From Rosenbergiella collisarenosi (GTDB lineage: Bacteria > Pseudomonadota > Gammaproteobacteria > Enterobacterales > Enterobacteriaceae), in NCBI RefSeq assembly GCF_018494085.1, contig NZ_JABBFP010000002.1, positions 248,001-312,000 of the forward strand: a stretch of 64,000 nt of DNA, given 5' to 3'. Under the pieces are notes generated by a model. It was not told the origin of the DNA and did no database searches. It saw nothing but the letters and a program-made list of their open reading frames with translations. Below, one piece after another: positions 56,196 to 64,000 of the stretch; position 1 is the first letter of the stretch; each line of letters begins with the position of its first letter. The translations under genes and the position numbers were made by a program.

Positions 56196-57019
56196 TGTCG
56201 TTACCCGAAGCGCCGTATAAAATTGCGTTAGGTATTGAATACGATGGCAGCCGTTACTGCGGCTGGCAGCGTCAACGTGAGGTACGGAGTGTCCAACAAA
56301 CGCTTGAAAAAGCGCTGACTCAGGTCGCCAATCATCCCATTGATGTATTTTGTGCCGGGCGTACCGATGCAGGGGTACACGGTACCGGACAAGTGGTACA
56401 TTTCGAGACGCAGGCGCAGCGGGCTGACGCGGCTTGGACGCTTGGGGTCAATGCAAATCTTCCGGACGATGTTGCGGTGCGTTGGGTGAAAGCGGTACCT
56501 GATGATTTTCATGCGCGGTTTAGCGCCACCGCCCGGCGCTATCGTTATGTCATCTATAATGAGCGCCTGCGTCCTGCCATCTTAGGGAAAGGCTTAACGC
56601 ATTACTATCATCCGCTCAATACTGACGCGATGCATCGCGCGGCACAAAGCCTGCTGGGTGAAAATGATTTCACCTCGTTTCGTGCGGTGCAATGCCAGTC
56701 TCGAACGCCATGGCGTAACATTTCGCATATTACTGTGCGGCGGCAAGGCAGCTTTGTGGTGGTCGACATCAAAGCGAATGCCTTTGTTCATCATATGGTA
56801 CGTAATATTGTGGGAAGTTTGTTAGAGGTTGGTGCCGGCAATCAGCCAGAAACGTGGATGGCTGAACTTCTGGCACTGCGCGATAGAACCAAGGCTGCGG
56901 CCACCGCTCGTGCGGAAGGTCTCTATCTTGTCGCTGTCGATTACCCGGACCATTTTGCGTTGCCTACCCCTACGCTAGGGCCGCTATTCCTGCTCGATAA
57001 CCCTCATCTGTCGCTATAA
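56195..57019 (+). CDS. truA: tRNA pseudouridine(38-40) synthase TruA
   Basis: A 274-residue enzyme. The catalytic Asp58 is in [18 protein letters not shown]; other family blocks are [20 protein letters not shown] and [17 protein letters not shown]. It makes pseudouridine at positions 38-40 in the anticodon arm of many tRNAs. Overlaps usg by one base; dedA follows 11 bases later. Confidence 0.96.
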   Translation: MSLPEAPYKIALGIEYDGSRYCGWQRQREVRSVQQTLEKALTQVANHPIDVFCAGRTDAGVHGTGQVVHFETQAQRADAAWTLGVNANLPDDVAVRWVKAVPDDFHARFSATARRYRYVIYNERLRPAILGKGLTHYYHPLNTDAMHRAAQSLLGENDFTSFRAVQCQSRTPWRNISHITVRRQGSFVVVDIKANAFVHHMVRNIVGSLLEVGAGNQPETWMAELLALRDRTKAAATARAEGLYLVAVDYPDHFALPTPTLGPLFLLDNPHLSL

Positions 57020-57030
57020 GGAGTCATGAA

Positions 57031-57690
57031 ATGCTATCAATGATCATTGATTTCATTTTGCATATTGATGTGCATTTAACCGCTCTCATTGCGCACTATG
57101 GGCTATGGGTCTACGCGATTCTCTTTTTGATTATTTTTTGCGAAACGGGGTTAGTGGTAACTCCGTTTTTACCGGGTGATTCCTTACTATTCATCGCAGG
57201 GGCCTTGGCCGTGTTACCCAGTAATGGCCTTGACGTGCACGTGATGGTGGGGCTGATGATTATCGCGGCGATATTGGGCGATGCACTGAACTACACTATT
57301 GGCCGGTTATTTGGCGAAAAGCTGTTTAGTCGCCCAAATTCGAAGATTTTTCGTCAGAGCTATCTCGATAAAACCCATCAGTTTTATGACAAGCATGGCG
57401 GTAAAACGATTATTTTAGCTCGCTTTATCCCAATAATTCGTACCTTCGCGCCTTTCGTTGCCGGGATGGGACGGATGAGCTATCGCCAATTCGGGTTTTA
57501 CAATATCATTGGCGGGATCAGCTGGGTTGCCTTGTTCAGTTACGCTGGCGCGATCTTCGGCGATTTACCGGTAGTAAAGAGCAATATTAATCTGTTGATC
57601 GTCGCGATTATCGTTATTTCGGTTTTACCCGGTATTATTGAGGTGATCCGTCATCGCATTAAGAAGAATAATACAGACCCTTTAGCTTAA
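57031..57690 (+). CDS. dedA: DedA family inner-membrane protein
   Basis: A 219-residue membrane protein with several helices. The core motif is [20 protein letters not shown], and conserved basic [19 protein letters not shown] lies in the reentrant region. DedA-family proteins act in undecaprenyl/lipid flipping and envelope homeostasis. AAGGAGTC lies 7 bases before the ATG. Confidence 0.93.
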   Translation: MLSMIIDFILHIDVHLTALIAHYGLWVYAILFLIIFCETGLVVTPFLPGDSLLFIAGALAVLPSNGLDVHVMVGLMIIAAILGDALNYTIGRLFGEKLFSRPNSKIFRQSYLDKTHQFYDKHGGKTIILARFIPIIRTFAPFVAGMGRMSYRQFGFYNIIGGISWVALFSYAGAIFGDLPVVKSNINLLIVAIIVISVLPGIIEVIRHRIKKNNTDPLA

Positions 57691-57712
57691 TGCTGATATC
57701 TGTATAATCGCT

Positions 57713-57718
57713 CCATAT
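57713..57718 (+). promoter_or_regulatory. -10 element of accD promoter
   Basis: A consensus TATAAT in the dedA-accD gap, 118 bases before the accD start. The -35 region is weak. A long 5' leader for accD is expected, since AccA and AccD control accAD translation in E. coli. Confidence 0.4.
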
Positions 57719-57835
57719 TTTTATCCACAGATCGTTACAGTTGTGGTTTAATGAGCGCTATTTATTGGCTGTTGAGTAATCATTCAGCAGAAACACAGTG
57801 ACTGGTAAAACCAGGTTCAAACAGAAAGGTCCTCA

Positions 57836-58750
57836 ATGAGCTGGATTGAACGCATTCTTAACAAAACAAATGTTGCCCCTGCCCGTAAGGCGAGTATTCC
57901 TGAAGGGATTTGGACAAAATGTACGAGCTGTGGTCAGGTACTCTACCGCGCCGAGCTAGAACGTAATTTAGAAGTCTGCCCGAAATGTGATCACCACATG
58001 CGCATGCATGGACGTCCTCGTCTCACTACTTTCCTCGATCAGGGTACTACCGTCGAGTTAGGTAGCGAGTTAGAGCCACGTGATCTACTGAAATTTCGTG
58101 ACTCTAAAAAGTATAAAGACCGTATCGTCGCTGCACAGAAAGAGACCGGTGAGAAAGACGCTCTTATCGCAATGAAAGGGCAGCTTCACGGTATGCCGGT
58201 CGTTGCCGTCGCGTTTGAATTTGCTTTTATGGGCGGTTCGATGGGTGCGGTAGTCGGCGCTCGATTTGTGCGTGCGGCAGAACAAGCCTTGGAAGAGGGC
58301 TGCCCGCTAATCTGTTTCTCCGCCAGTGGTGGTGCACGGATGCAAGAAGCACTCACCTCTTTAATGCAGATGGCAAAGACCAGTGCGGCATTGGCTAAGA
58401 TGCGTGAGCGTGGTTTACCTTATATCTCCGTATTAACCGACCCGACGATGGGGGGTGTTTCAGCAAGTTTCGCGATGCTCGGTGATCTTAACATCGGCGA
58501 GCCAAAAGCATTGATCGGCTTTGCTGGCCCACGCGTTATCGAGCAGACGGTACGTGAAAAACTTCCACCGGGCTTCCAACGCAGCGAGTTCCTGATCGAG
58601 AAAGGGGCGATCGATATGATCATCCGTCGTCCAGAGATGCGCTTCAAGGTGGCGAGTCTGTTGGCGAAGATGATGAATCTACCGGCTCCGCTTCCTGAAG
58701 AGCCAGCCCCTGAACTTGAGAAGGTTCAGCAAGCGCCAAGCGACGCTTAA
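57836..58750 (+). CDS. accD: Acetyl-CoA carboxylase carboxyltransferase beta subunit AccD
   Basis: A 304-residue protein. N-terminal zinc ribbon with Cys29, Cys32, Cys48 and Cys51 (CTSCG and CPKCDHH), then the carboxyltransferase core with [12 protein letters not shown] and [13 protein letters not shown]. With AccA it transfers carboxyl from biotin to acetyl-CoA, the first step of fatty acid synthesis. AGGTCC precedes its start. Terminator follows. Confidence 0.97.
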   Translation: MSWIERILNKTNVAPARKASIPEGIWTKCTSCGQVLYRAELERNLEVCPKCDHHMRMHGRPRLTTFLDQGTTVELGSELEPRDLLKFRDSKKYKDRIVAAQKETGEKDALIAMKGQLHGMPVVAVAFEFAFMGGSMGAVVGARFVRAAEQALEEGCPLICFSASGGARMQEALTSLMQMAKTSAALAKMRERGLPYISVLTDPTMGGVSASFAMLGDLNIGEPKALIGFAGPRVIEQTVREKLPPGFQRSEFLIEKGAIDMIIRRPEMRFKVASLLAKMMNLPAPLPEEPAPELEKVQQAPSDA

Positions 58751-58768
58751 TTCTATATTGCACATTGA

Positions 58769-58795
58769 AAGACGCTCTGGTAGCGTCTTTTTTAT
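58769..58795 (+). terminator. Intrinsic terminator after accD
   Basis: AAGACGCT, loop CTGGT, AGCGTCTT followed by T residues. Confidence 0.88.
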
Positions 58796-58822
58796 CATTG
58801 TTTCAGCGAAAAATTTCATACC

Positions 58823-60091
58823 ATGTCTAAGCCTCATCATCCTCACTCGTCTTCCTCTCTTGAGGAATGGCTTGTTTACCTTGAACAGTTACATGGTCAG
58901 GCCATTGAACTCGGCTTAGATCGTATCCGCCACGTTGCGACAGAACTCGACCTGCTTAAGCCCGCACCCTTTGTTTTTACGGTAGGCGGCACTAACGGTA
59001 AAGGTACGACCTGCCGCACCTTGGAAGTTTTGCTCTTGGCGGCGGGGTATCGCGTAGGCGTATATAGCTCCCCCCATTTTATCCGTTATCCCGAACGTGT
59101 TCGGATCAACGGGCAAGAGCTGACTGATCAAGCGCATGTAGCGAGCCTAGATAGCCTAAATCAAGGACGGGGCGAAACCTCGTTAACCTTTTTTGAATTT
59201 AGCACTTTATCCGCCTTACAGCTTTTTAAGCAGGCCGATCTAGATGTCGTCATTCTGGAGGTAGGGCTGGGTGGGCGGCTCGATGCGACCAATATTATCG
59301 ATGCGGATGTCGCAGTGATTACCTCTATCGCCTTAGATCACACCGATTGGCTGGGGCCTGATCGTGACAGTATTGGTCGCGAGAAAGCGGGTATTTTTCG
59401 TCAAGGTAAGCCGGCAGTGGTCGGAGAGCCTGATATGCCTTTCACCATTAAAAAAGTGGCACAGGATAAGGGGGCTATTTTATTAGCGCGTGACCAGCAA
59501 TGGTCTTACCAAGCCTCGCCGCAAGGTTGGCAGTTTACCGACATCCAAGGCAAGTTGGTCGATTTACCCCTTCCGCAAGTCCCACTCGCTAATGCGGCTA
59601 CAGCGCTGGCGGCGTTGCGTGTCTCGGGGTTAACCATTAACGAAACGACATTAAAAGCGTCGATTGCCAGCGCCACACTACCGGGGCGTTTTCAGATCTT
59701 TCAAGAGTCGCCGAAGGTGATTCTAGATGTGGCGCACAACCCACATGCCGCACGTTATCTCGTCGATAAGGTGAAGCAATTTGCTCCCACCGGAATTGTG
59801 CGCTGCGTAATCGGTATGCTCCATGATAAGGATATTGCTGGCACATTGGCGATTCTGAGTGAGGGAGTGGATGAATGGTACTGCGCAAGTTTAGAAGGAC
59901 CTAGAGGGGCCTCTGCAGAGCAGTTACAATACTCACTCTCGGCGGCAAGCGGCTACTCGACCGTCGAGCAGGCCTATCAGGCGGCACTCAACCAAGCGAC
60001 TGACGAAGACATTGTGCTGGTCTGTGGATCATTTCATACCGTTGCCGCGGTGATGGCATTGAGCGAGAAGGAGAAATTAGGTGGCCAGTAA
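58823..60091 (+). CDS. folC: Dihydrofolate synthase/folylpolyglutamate synthase FolC
   Basis: A 422-residue Mur-ligase-type enzyme. ATP loop GGTNGKGTTCRTLE, then EVGLGGRLDATNII, DHTDWLGPDRDSIGREKAG and VILDVAHNPHAARYLV. It joins glutamate to dihydropteroate and later lengthens the polyglutamate tail. It ends inside the start of dedD. Confidence 0.96.
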   Translation: MSKPHHPHSSSSLEEWLVYLEQLHGQAIELGLDRIRHVATELDLLKPAPFVFTVGGTNGKGTTCRTLEVLLLAAGYRVGVYSSPHFIRYPERVRINGQELTDQAHVASLDSLNQGRGETSLTFFEFSTLSALQLFKQADLDVVILEVGLGGRLDATNIIDADVAVITSIALDHTDWLGPDRDSIGREKAGIFRQGKPAVVGEPDMPFTIKKVAQDKGAILLARDQQWSYQASPQGWQFTDIQGKLVDLPLPQVPLANAATALAALRVSGLTINETTLKASIASATLPGRFQIFQESPKVILDVAHNPHAARYLVDKVKQFAPTGIVRCVIGMLHDKDIAGTLAILSEGVDEWYCASLEGPRGASAEQLQYSLSAASGYSTVEQAYQAALNQATDEDIVLVCGSFHTVAAVMALSEKEKLGGQ

Positions 60092-60818
60092 ATTTCAAAA
60101 TCGTATGGCGGGAACCATTATACTCGTGGCCCTCGGCGTTATTATCCTCCCCGGCTTGTTAGATGGTAAAAAAAAGCACTATCACGAAGAGTTCGCGGCT
60201 ATTCCGTTGGTGCCGAAACCGGGCGATCAACTTAGTGAGGAGATGGTGCCTCCGGTTACGCAGCCCATCCCTTCAACGACAATTCGTCAACAGGCGGCGC
60301 AACATATCCCTGACGATGGCAGTTCGCAAACTTTATCAGCCACGCGGGGAAGCGACCATCCGCAAGCCCTTGGCATGAACCCAACGCAGCTTCAGGTTCA
60401 ACGCGCACAGGAGCAACTTGCCCGACAAGAGGCACAACGCCTCAAGGATCAGGCGCGGCAGCAGCAAGTGGCTCAGCAACAGGCGTTGGAAAAGCAGCAG
60501 AAACAGCAGTTAGCCGCTCAGCGACAAGCCGAGGCACAACAACGTCCACAAAACGACACGCCTTCGTCACCGACAGGCCAAGCCTATGTTATCCAACTGG
60601 GTGCATTACGTAATGCTTCGCGGGTCAGCGAAGTCGTCGACCAACTGCGTAGCGCAGGGTTTAAAGCCTATTCAATTCCCGCAACACCGGTTCAAGGTCA
60701 GATCAATCGCATCCTGGTTGGCCCAGATACCTCGAAGAGTCATTTACAATCTCAGGTAAATGAATTGAAGGCCAAAACAGGGTTATTTGGGGTCGTTATG
60801 CCTTACCGAGTACATTGA
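60081..60818 (+). CDS. dedD: Cell-division SPOR-domain protein DedD
   Basis: A 245-residue protein from a GTG start, supported by AAGGAG 9 bases upstream. One membrane helix (about residues 9-26), a Gln/Ala-rich linker (about 100-160) and a C-terminal SPOR domain (about 165-243, starting AYVIQLGALRNASRVSEVVD) that binds denuded peptidoglycan at the septum. Non-essential divisome helper. Followed by a terminator. Confidence 0.93.
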   Translation: MASKFQNRMAGTIILVALGVIILPGLLDGKKKHYHEEFAAIPLVPKPGDQLSEEMVPPVTQPIPSTTIRQQAAQHIPDDGSSQTLSATRGSDHPQALGMNPTQLQVQRAQEQLARQEAQRLKDQARQQQVAQQQALEKQQKQQLAAQRQAEAQQRPQNDTPSSPTGQAYVIQLGALRNASRVSEVVDQLRSAGFKAYSIPATPVQGQINRILVGPDTSKSHLQSQVNELKAKTGLFGVVMPYRVH

Positions 60819-60861
60819 GAAACGATGATAAAAATCTCCTAATATAGGGAGAGAAAGGGCA

Positions 60862-60896
60862 GGGCAATTCTTATTTTTTAGGAATTGCCCTTTTTT
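60862..60896 (+). terminator. Intrinsic terminator after dedD
   Basis: GGGCAATTC pairs with GAATTGCCC around an AT-rich loop and is followed by six T residues. Confidence 0.9.
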
Positions 60897-60917
60897 AACT
60901 TGGCGCAGGAAAACCAT

Positions 60918-60933
60918 ACGCAAACGTTTTCTT
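60918..60933 (+). promoter_or_regulatory. PurR operator of cvpA-purF
   Basis: ACGCAAACGTTTTCTT agrees with the PurR consensus ANGCAANCGNTTNCNT at every defined base. It lies just upstream of TAGAAT (60941-60946), the likely -10, so PurR with hypoxanthine or guanine would block the promoter. E. coli has the same arrangement before cvpA-purF. Confidence 0.85.
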
Positions 60934-60994
60934 TTTCTGATAGAATGCGCCGCGATAGAGGAAGCAATGTCATGAAGTGGTATAGGTTACGCGG

Positions 60995-61480
60995 ATGAAT
61001 TGGATTGATTACACCATAATCGGCATCATTGGACTCTCTTCGTTAGTCAGTCTTATTCGTGGATTTGTTAGAGAAGCACTCTCATTAATTACCTGGGGCT
61101 GTGCCTTCTTCGTCGCAAGTCATTACTACCCTTTGTTGGCGGATTGGTTTTCGGGGTTTGAACAACCCATGATCCGCAATGGTATCGCTATTGCGGCACT
61201 CTTTATCACCACGCTAATTGTGGGCGCTCTGGTCAATTATGTGATTGGGAGTTTAGTCGATAAGACGGGGTTATCTGGAACAGATCGCGTATTAGGTGTC
61301 TGTTTCGGTGCGTTACGCGGTGGCTTAATTGTCGCGGCGCTACTGTTCTTCCTAGACACCTTTACTGGTTTTTCAAAAAGTCCTGATTGGACGCAGTCAC
61401 AGTTGATCCCGCAGTTTAGTATTGTTATCAGATGGTTTTTCGACTATCTGCAGAGCACATCGAGTTTTCTACCCCGATAA
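60995..61480 (+). CDS. cvpA: Membrane protein CvpA
   Basis: A 161-residue protein (E. coli 162) with four membrane helices. IRGFVREALSLITWGCAFF and DKTGLSGTDRVLGVCFGALR are family-defining. Linked to colicin V export and envelope stress tolerance; molecular role unclear. Cotranscribed with purF under PurR. Confidence 0.94.
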   Translation: MNWIDYTIIGIIGLSSLVSLIRGFVREALSLITWGCAFFVASHYYPLLADWFSGFEQPMIRNGIAIAALFITTLIVGALVNYVIGSLVDKTGLSGTDRVLGVCFGALRGGLIVAALLFFLDTFTGFSKSPDWTQSQLIPQFSIVIRWFFDYLQSTSSFLPR

Positions 61481-61515
61481 TGAGTCGGGACAAGCGGCTA
61501 TGAGGAAATAACACC

Positions 61516-63033
61516 ATGTGTGGGATTGTCGGTATCAGCGGTTTTTTACCTGTAAACCAAGCAATTTATGATGCGTTATCGGTGCTACAACATCGTGGTC
61601 AAGATGCCGCGGGCATCTGTACGATCGATCACCTTAATTGCTTTCGCTTACGTAAAGCGAACGGACTCGTCAGTGATGTGTTTGAAGCGCGTCATATGCA
61701 GCGTCTACAAGGAACCATGGGTATTGGCCACGTCCGCTACCCAACAGCAGGTAGCTCCAGTGCCTCGGAAGCTCAGCCTTTTTATGTGAACTCCCCGTAT
61801 GGCATCACGCTGGCACACAACGGCAATTTGACTAACGCACACGAGTTAAGAACTAAGCTGTTCGAACAAGGCCGTCGCCACATCAATACCACGTCAGATT
61901 CGGAAGTCCTGCTCAACGTTTTTGCTCAGGAATTGGATCGTTTCCAAGATTATCCGCTGACGGCAGAGAATATCTTTATCGCCGTTGAGCGTATGCATCG
62001 CCAAATTCGCGGTGCCTACGCGGTGGTCGCGATGCTAATCGGTCATGGCATGATAGCGTTCCGTGATCCGAACGGTATTCGTCCGCTGGTGTTGGGTAAG
62101 CGCCAACTACCGGATGGACGCACCGAATATATGGTGGCTTCGGAGAGTGTTGCACTCGATACATTAGGCTTTGAATTTATTCGTGATGTGCTGGCCGGTG
62201 AAGCCGTCTATATCACTGAACAAGGTGAATTATTCACTCGTCAATGCGCCGATGAGCCAAAAAATAATCCCTGCTTATTCGAATATGTCTATTTTGCTCG
62301 CCCAGACTCGTTTATCGATAAAATTTCGGTCTACAACGCCCGCATCCGTATGGGGACTAAGCTTGGCGAGAAAATTGCCCGTGAGTGGAGCGACCTCGAT
62401 ATCGATGTGGTGATCCCTATTCCTGAAACGTCGACGGACGTTGCATTGGAAATCGCTCGTATCCTAGATAAACCCTATCGCCAAGGCTTCGTTAAGAATC
62501 GTTATGTCGGACGTACGTTTATTATGCCTGGGCAACAATTACGCCGCAGCGCCGTACGTCGTAAATTGAATGCTAACCGCGCAGAGTTTCGCGATAAAAA
62601 CGTATTGTTAGTTGACGATTCTATCGTACGGGGCACGACGTCTGAGCAGATCATCGAGATGGCACGCGAGGCGGGTGCCAAACGCGTGTATCTAGCGTCT
62701 GCAGCGCCGGAGATTCGTTTTCCCAATGTCTACGGTATCGACATGCCGAGCGTTAACGAATTAATTGCGCATGGCCGTGAGGTCGATGAGATCTGCCAGC
62801 TGATTAAGGCTGATGCGCTAATTTTTCAAGATCTCGACGATTTGATCGAGGCGGTCAAAGAGGAAAATCCGGAGATCGCTGAATTTGAGTGTTCAGTATT
62901 CAATGGTATCTACGTGACCAACGATGTGAACCAAGAGTATTTAGATTACTTGCACTCACTGCGCAAGGACGACGTGCAAGCCGTTGCCCGCCAAAACGAG
63001 GTTGAAGGGTTGGAACTTCATAACGAAGGCTAA
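61516..63033 (+). CDS. purF: Amidophosphoribosyltransferase PurF
   Basis: A 505-residue enzyme with Cys after the initiator Met (MCGIVGISG) as N-terminal nucleophile of the glutaminase domain, and a C-terminal phosphoribosyltransferase domain with [18 protein letters not shown] binding PRPP. It commits PRPP to purine synthesis. No propeptide, as in E. coli. Transcribed after cvpA; a terminator follows. Confidence 0.97.
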   Translation: MCGIVGISGFLPVNQAIYDALSVLQHRGQDAAGICTIDHLNCFRLRKANGLVSDVFEARHMQRLQGTMGIGHVRYPTAGSSSASEAQPFYVNSPYGITLAHNGNLTNAHELRTKLFEQGRRHINTTSDSEVLLNVFAQELDRFQDYPLTAENIFIAVERMHRQIRGAYAVVAMLIGHGMIAFRDPNGIRPLVLGKRQLPDGRTEYMVASESVALDTLGFEFIRDVLAGEAVYITEQGELFTRQCADEPKNNPCLFEYVYFARPDSFIDKISVYNARIRMGTKLGEKIAREWSDLDIDVVIPIPETSTDVALEIARILDKPYRQGFVKNRYVGRTFIMPGQQLRRSAVRRKLNANRAEFRDKNVLLVDDSIVRGTTSEQIIEMAREAGAKRVYLASAAPEIRFPNVYGIDMPSVNELIAHGREVDEICQLIKADALIFQDLDDLIEAVKEENPEIAEFECSVFNGIYVTNDVNQEYLDYLHSLRKDDVQAVARQNEVEGLELHNEG

Positions 63034-63049
63034 CTTCTCTTCTCCATGG

Positions 63050-63075
63050 AAACAGGGCGAATATCGCCCTGTTTT
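63050..63075 (+). terminator. Intrinsic terminator after purF
   Basis: AAACAGGGCG, loop AATAT, CGCCCTGTTT followed by T residues. Confidence 0.88.
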
Positions 63076-63131
63076 GCTTTCTGCTATACTTGCGCTTCGC
63101 CAATTAGCGCTAAGTGAGTAAGAAGAGCATT

Positions 63132-63704
63132 ATGACGACAAGATTGATTGTAGGCCTCTCTGGGGCGAGTGGCGCTTTATACGGTGTACGCCTACTCGAA
63201 GTATTAAAGTCCGTTCCTGAGGTGGAAACTCACTTGGTGGCAAGCATGGCCGCTCGTCAAACCTTAGCATTGGAAACCGACTACAGCTGGCGAGATGTGC
63301 AAGCCTTGGCCGATCATGTGTATGACGTGCGTGACATTGGTGCATCGATCTCTTCGGGTTCATTCAAAACGTTGGGCATGGTGATTTTGCCTTGTTCCAT
63401 TAAGACACTCTCTGCCATCGTTCATAGCTATAGTGACACGTTACTGACGCGTGCGGCGGATGTAGTATTAAAAGAAGGCCGTAAGCTAGTCCTAGGGGTT
63501 AGAGAGACCCCGCTGCACCTCGGCCACCTGCGTATGATGACGACTGCCGCAGAGTTGGGGGCAATAATTATGCCGCCAGTCCCGGCTTTCTACCATCGTC
63601 CGACCTCGATCAGCGATATCGTCGATCAGACGGTCAACCGTATCATCGACCAGTTTGCTATCGACTTGCCTCAAGATCTCTTTGCACGCTGGGAAGGGCA
63701 TTAA
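63132..63704 (+). CDS. ubiX: Flavin prenyltransferase UbiX
   Basis: 190 residues from ATG 63132, with AAGAG upstream; an earlier in-frame start at 63114 adds 6 residues that homologues lack. LIVGLSGASGALYGVRLLEV opens the fold, followed by SSGSFKTLGMVILPCSIKTL and VRETPLHLGHLRMM. It makes prenyl-FMN, the cofactor of UbiD in ubiquinone synthesis. Confidence 0.96.
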   Translation: MTTRLIVGLSGASGALYGVRLLEVLKSVPEVETHLVASMAARQTLALETDYSWRDVQALADHVYDVRDIGASISSGSFKTLGMVILPCSIKTLSAIVHSYSDTLLTRAADVVLKEGRKLVLGVRETPLHLGHLRMMTTAAELGAIIMPPVPAFYHRPTSISDIVDQTVNRIIDQFAIDLPQDLFARWEGH

Positions 63705-63778
63705 TGGTGCAATATTTTTTTACTGCACCGCGCCAGTACAGGTTTTGAGCGATTATCCCCACCGACCCTCGTAACAGA

Positions 63779-63796
63779 TTGGCATGATTTGTGCTT
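63779..63796 (+). promoter_or_regulatory. Sigma-54 promoter before argT-like gene
   Basis: TTGGCATGATTTGTGCTT has the -24 GG (63781-63782) and -12 GC (63793-63794) exactly 12 bases apart, with TGGCA and TGC context as in sigma-54 promoters. argT is a known target of nitrogen-regulated sigma-54 transcription. Start of transcription would be near 63805. Confidence 0.6.
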
Positions 63797-63797
63797 A

Positions 63798-63822
63798 ACC
63801 AGTGAGACTTCTTCTCACTGGT
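63798..63822. repeat. Perfect inverted repeat at argT start region
   Basis: ACCAGTGAGA and TCTCACTGGT are exact 10-base complements around CTTCT. The right arm includes part of the ribosome site GGTGA 6 bases before the ATG. It can be a protein-binding dyad at the promoter or, if transcription begins further upstream, a hairpin that hides the ribosome site. Confidence 0.6.
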
Positions 63823-63829
63823 GATAGAC

Positions 63830-64000
63830 ATGAAAAAATTAACGGTATTTGCTTCGCTTCTATTAGGCCTGACGCTCTCCAGCCAAGCTATCTCTGCGCT
63901 TCCTTCACCTTTACGTTTTGGTACCGATCCGAGTTACCCGCCGTTTGAGTCGAAAGGTCCCGATGGTAAACTGGTCGGGTTTGATATCGATCTAGTGAAT
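63830..64000 (+). CDS. argT: Periplasmic lysine/arginine/ornithine- or histidine-binding protein (5' part)
   Basis: The first 57 codons of a substrate-binding protein, cut by the window end. Signal peptide MKKLTVFASLLLGLTLSSQA, then LRFGTDPSYPPFESKGPDGK and LVGFDIDLVN, the standard opening of ArgT/HisJ-type amino-acid-binding proteins. Position after ubiX is that of argT in E. coli; hisJ is equally possible for the fragment. Confidence 0.85.
   Translation, partial: MKKLTVFASLLLGLTLSSQAISALPSPLRFGTDPSYPPFESKGPDGKLVGFDIDLVN

Overview
The window is a piece of an enterobacterial chromosome. The order argT-ubiX-purF-cvpA-dedD-folC-accD-dedA-truA-usg-pdxB-flk-yfcJ-fabB-mnmC-yfcL-epmC-yfcA-mepA-aroC-prmB-smrB-sixA is that of Escherichia coli and its relatives, and the proteins read as close orthologues. 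The organism is not E. coli itself. The cytochrome c maturation operon lies next to mlaA, fadL and fadIJ are absent from their usual place, ccmH and ccmI are separate genes, and a yfiR-dgcN-yfiB locus follows pgaABCD. An Erwiniaceae-like member of the Enterobacterales is a reasonable guess, but the genus cannot be fixed from this sequence alone.

Bases 1 to about 16,910 are the right part of a prophage with a contractile tail. It starts inside the major capsid gene. Neck proteins, tail sheath, tail tube, a tail chaperone with a P2-type frameshift site, a tape measure carrying a lytic transglycosylase domain, a small Pam3-like baseplate (Dit-like protein, plug, hub, spike, gp25-like wedge, baseplate J, DUF2612 protein), and a host-recognition cassette follow (glycine-rich fibre, esterase-type tailspike, LamG-like protein). 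Most genes are joined by ATGA or TAATG overlaps, so this is one late operon. Two cargo sites break the pattern: an island at 8729-10027 between hub and spike (two small exported proteins, a reverse-strand gene resembling EACC1 proteins, and a terminator), and a catalytically dead UmuD'-like protein as the last gene.

Bases 17,392-20,406 hold a pentoside/oligosaccharide uptake and hydrolysis pair (GPH symporter and GH43 enzyme) and a VOC-family protein. Bases 21,101-29,605 form a biofilm block: pgaABCD makes and exports poly-beta-1,6-N-acetylglucosamine, and yfiR-dgcN-yfiB controls a diguanylate cyclase whose product, c-di-GMP, is known to activate PgaCD in E. coli. A small membrane protein and the blue-light sensor BluF follow, so three signalling outputs linked to biofilm lie together.

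Bases 32,195-39,913 are ccmABCDEFGHI and mlaA. From 40,414 to the end are housekeeping genes for signalling, translation quality, aromatic amino acids, cell wall, fatty acids, vitamin B6, tRNA modification, acetyl-CoA carboxylase, folate and purine synthesis, ending in the first 57 codons of an argT/hisJ-type binding protein. Recognisable regulatory sites here include a FabR palindrome before fabB, a PurR box before cvpA-purF, a sigma-54 promoter before argT, and several intrinsic terminators. No rRNA, tRNA, CRISPR array or insertion sequence was seen.
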